NCBI GenBank assembly: GCA_937967665.1
Contig: CALBSZ010000526.1
Location: forward strand, 1 to 8,090
Source of the DNA: an uncultured Planctomycetaceae bacterium
GTDB taxonomy: Bacteria > Planctomycetota > Planctomycetia > Pirellulales > Pirellulaceae
Direction: 5' to 3'
Length of the DNA stretch: 8,090 nt
A model generated the notes under the pieces. The model made no database searches and was not told the DNA's origin. It worked only from the letters and a program-made list of their open reading frames with translations. This document shows positions 6,666-8,090 of this stretch, in pieces (the stretch's first letter is position 1; each line of letters starts with the position of its first letter). Position numbers and translations under genes: made by a program.

Positions 6666-7703
6666 CTATGCGGCGGCTCCTTCAGGCTTCTTGTATTCCT
6701 TGTCCGCCGGTACCGCCTCCATGAGCATCTCGATGAGCTTTTCGCTGTTGACGTTGTTCGCTTGCGCGGTGTAATTGCCGGCGATTCGATGACGCAGTGC
6801 CGGTTTGGCCACGGCCTGAACATCCGCCACGGTCGCATGGTAGTTGCCGTGCAGGATGGCACGCGCTTTGGCACAGGTCACCAGTGTCAAGACACCACGC
6901 GGGCCCGCTCCCCAATTCACCCAGTTGTTGACGAATTCCGGCGCCTCGTTCGTTCCCGGACGCGAAGCGCGGACCAGCGCCCAGGCATAGCCGAGTACCT
7001 GGTCGCTGACGGGAACGCGGGTGACCAGCTGCTGCAGCTGCAGGATTTCGTCGCCGGTCATGCACGGGGAGATGGTGCCAAGCTGTCCGGTCGTCACGCG
7101 GCGGGCAATATCCCATTCCTCGGCGCCCGTCGGATAGTCGACCTTGATGTACAGCAGGAAGCGGTCCAACTGGGCTTCCGGCAGCGGATAGGTCCCTTCC
7201 TGCTCGATCGGATTCTGGGTGGCCAGCACGAAGAACGGAGCCGGGAGCGAGTGCATTTCGCCGCCGGCGCTGACTTGCCGTTCCTGCATGGCTTCCAGCA
7301 TGGCAGCCTGCGTCTTGGGCGGTGTGCGGTTGATTTCGTCGGCCAGCAGCATGTTGGCGAAAATAGGCCCCTGCAGGAATTTGTAATGCCGCGCATGGGT
7401 CTCCGGATCTTCCTGGATCACTTCCGCGCCGGTCACGTCGCTGGGCATCAAGTCGGGAGTGAATTGAATTCGCTTGAACGACAGGTGCAGCGATTGGGAA
7501 AGTGAACTAATCAGCAGGGTTTTCGCCAGCCCTGGGACACCTTCGAGGAGTGCGTGGCCGCGCGCGAACATGGCCACCAACACTTGCTCGATGACGTCGT
7601 CCTGGCCGACGATTACTTTTGCCAACTCTTCTCGAATTCGTTGGTACGATTGCTTGCAATGTTCAACAGCTGCTAAATCATCTTGTTTCGGGGTCTCTGT
7701 CAC
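6666..7703 (-). CDS. MoxR family AAA+ ATPase
   Basis: The product is 345 residues from the GTG at 7703. It has all the core AAA+ (AAA_3) motifs: Walker A GVPGLAKT at 55-62; Walker B LLADEIN at 119-125, followed by RTPPKTQAAMLEAMQE; sensor 1 LATQNP at 160-165, with the MoxR-typical IEQEGTYPLPEAQLDRF after it (arginine in DRF at 180-182); and sensor 2 GPRG at 267-270. MoxR ATPases act as cytoplasmic chaperone-like machines that help metal insertion or assembly of partner complexes, commonly with a DUF58 or VWA protein, and the next gene downstream is DUF58. The frame extends upstream to a TTG at 7772, adding 23 unconserved-looking residues, but AGGAG sits 8 bases before the GTG and decides the start. 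The 195 bases upstream, back to the previous gene's stop at 7899, contain no gene I can support. The ATPase looks intact. Confidence 0.95.
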   Translation of the reverse strand: MTETPKQDDLAAVEHCKQSYQRIREELAKVIVGQDDVIEQVLVAMFARGHALLEGVPGLAKTLLISSLSQSLHLSFKRIQFTPDLMPSDVTGAEVIQEDPETHARHYKFLQGPIFANMLLADEINRTPPKTQAAMLEAMQERQVSAGGEMHSLPAPFFVLATQNPIEQEGTYPLPEAQLDRFLLYIKVDYPTGAEEWDIARRVTTGQLGTISPCMTGDEILQLQQLVTRVPVSDQVLGYAWALVRASRPGTNEAPEFVNNWVNWGAGPRGVLTLVTCAKARAILHGNYHATVADVQAVAKPALRHRIAGNYTAQANNVNSEKLIEMLMEAVPADKEYKKPEGAAA

Positions 7704-7711
7704 AGTTGGGT

Positions 7712-7716
7712 CTCCT
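7712..7716 (-). promoter_or_regulatory. Shine-Dalgarno site deciding the moxR start
   Basis: AGGAG on the minus strand is followed by 8 bases (ACCCAACT) and then GTG at 7703-7701. This is the only strong ribosome binding site I found before any gene in the window. It favours the GTG over the upstream TTG at 7772. Confidence 0.7.
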
Positions 7717-7898
7717 ATGGTTGTATTGCCGGTGTTGCGCGACTCCCATTCGAGCCGCACTCCTGATGTCAACTTGTTTTGCCTGAATTCAGAACCGTCC
7801 GCCTGCCGCGCAGATCAGGACCGCCGTCGAATCGGCCATCCGGTTCTCGCGGCCAGTCTGGGCGGCTCGATTTCCGGATCTCTCGGGTACACAATTCC

Positions 7899-8090
7899 TT
7901 AGTCAATGGCTTGAAAATAACGACGCAATCTTTCTTCATAGCCGCGGGGCGCTTCGCGATTGGCTTTCGACTGGATCGCTTGGCGCAACGACGGCGGTAG
8001 TTTCGCAAACCACGGTTCGTCTTCAAACTTGCGGGCTTTCAGGTCGTCCGCATCGTGGTTCTCGTCCGCGCTGATACTGGTCCCTTGAGG
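7899..8090 (-). CDS. C-terminal end of a planctomycete hypothetical protein (partial)
   Basis: From the right edge the minus strand is open for 63 codons to a TAA at 7901-7899. The start lies outside the window. The visible part is acidic and polar (SADENHDADDLKARK), then EPWFAKLPPSLRQAIQ, then APRGYEERLRRYFQAID and the stop. From memory, a WFAKLPPxLRxAI...PRGYEERLxRYF ending is recurrent in large planctomycete proteins of unknown function encoded near MoxR/DUF58/VWA genes. I could not check this. Its place upstream of moxR on the same strand, 195 bases before the moxR start, suggests a shared cluster. The function is unknown and no catalytic motif is visible in this fragment. Confidence 0.75.
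   Translation of the reverse strand, partial: PQGTSISADENHDADDLKARKFEDEPWFAKLPPSLRQAIQSKANREAPRGYEERLRRYFQAID

Noticed and set aside
7767..7772. Perfect TTGACA on the minus strand as a -35 box for moxR
   Set aside because: At 16-18 bases downstream the sequence is ATGGGA-like, with no usable -10 hexamer, so I do not call a promoter. The same TTG is also rejected as the moxR start because of the AGGAG before the GTG at 7703.
1..8090. tRNA, rRNA, CRISPR array, insertion sequence or integrase
   Set aside because: I saw no transposase-like protein, no terminal inverted repeats flanked by target duplications, no regular repeat-spacer pattern, and no recognisable tRNA or rRNA sequence.

Overview
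The window looks like chromosomal DNA of a planctomycete, probably of the Pirellulales type. This rests on the protein families rather than on any marker gene. It has a secreted DUF1570-type metallopeptidase-like protein, a very long secretin-N-repeat protein with Spy-like LTxxQ segments and an RGG tail, a MoxR/DUF58 pair, and next to that pair a protein ending in a PRGYEERLxRYF-like tail that I associate with planctomycetes. The DNA is moderately GC-rich, and most starts lack a clear Shine-Dalgarno sequence.

Layout, left to right. (1) 1-443, minus strand: a truncated MiaE-like tRNA hydroxylase. Its family resemblance stops abruptly near position 117, and a different, unidentified reading frame runs off the left edge. 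(2) 444-756: a 313-base non-coding stretch holding a strong 14-bp inverted repeat at 580-626. (3) 757-2175, minus strand: an exported 472-residue DUF1570-like protein with an HEGAH metal site. (4) 2176-2296: a 121-base divergent promoter region with a palindromic AGTATACT that offers a -10-like TATACT on both strands. (5) 2297-5584, plus strand: a 1095-residue exported protein made of a duplicated Spy/CpxP-like segment, a Pro/Ala linker, about eight secretin N / NolW-like modules and an RGG tail. It has no C-terminal secretin barrel. (6) 5615-6523 and 6666-7703, minus strand: a DUF58 (von Willebrand A-like) protein and a MoxR AAA+ ATPase, with moxR upstream. (7) 7899-8090, minus strand: the last 63 residues of a further gene upstream of moxR.

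How they fit together. MoxR and DUF58 proteins are a standard pair, an AAA+ chaperone-like ATPase with a MIDAS-bearing partner, and the gene upstream on the same strand may belong to the same cluster. The usual BatA/VWA membrane partners do not follow DUF58 here, because the convergent secretin-like gene ends only 30 bases away. The metallopeptidase-like gene and the secretin-like gene are both exported and share one short divergent promoter region, so co-regulation is possible. The most unusual object is the barrel-less secretin-repeat protein. Nothing else in the window shows a complete new system.
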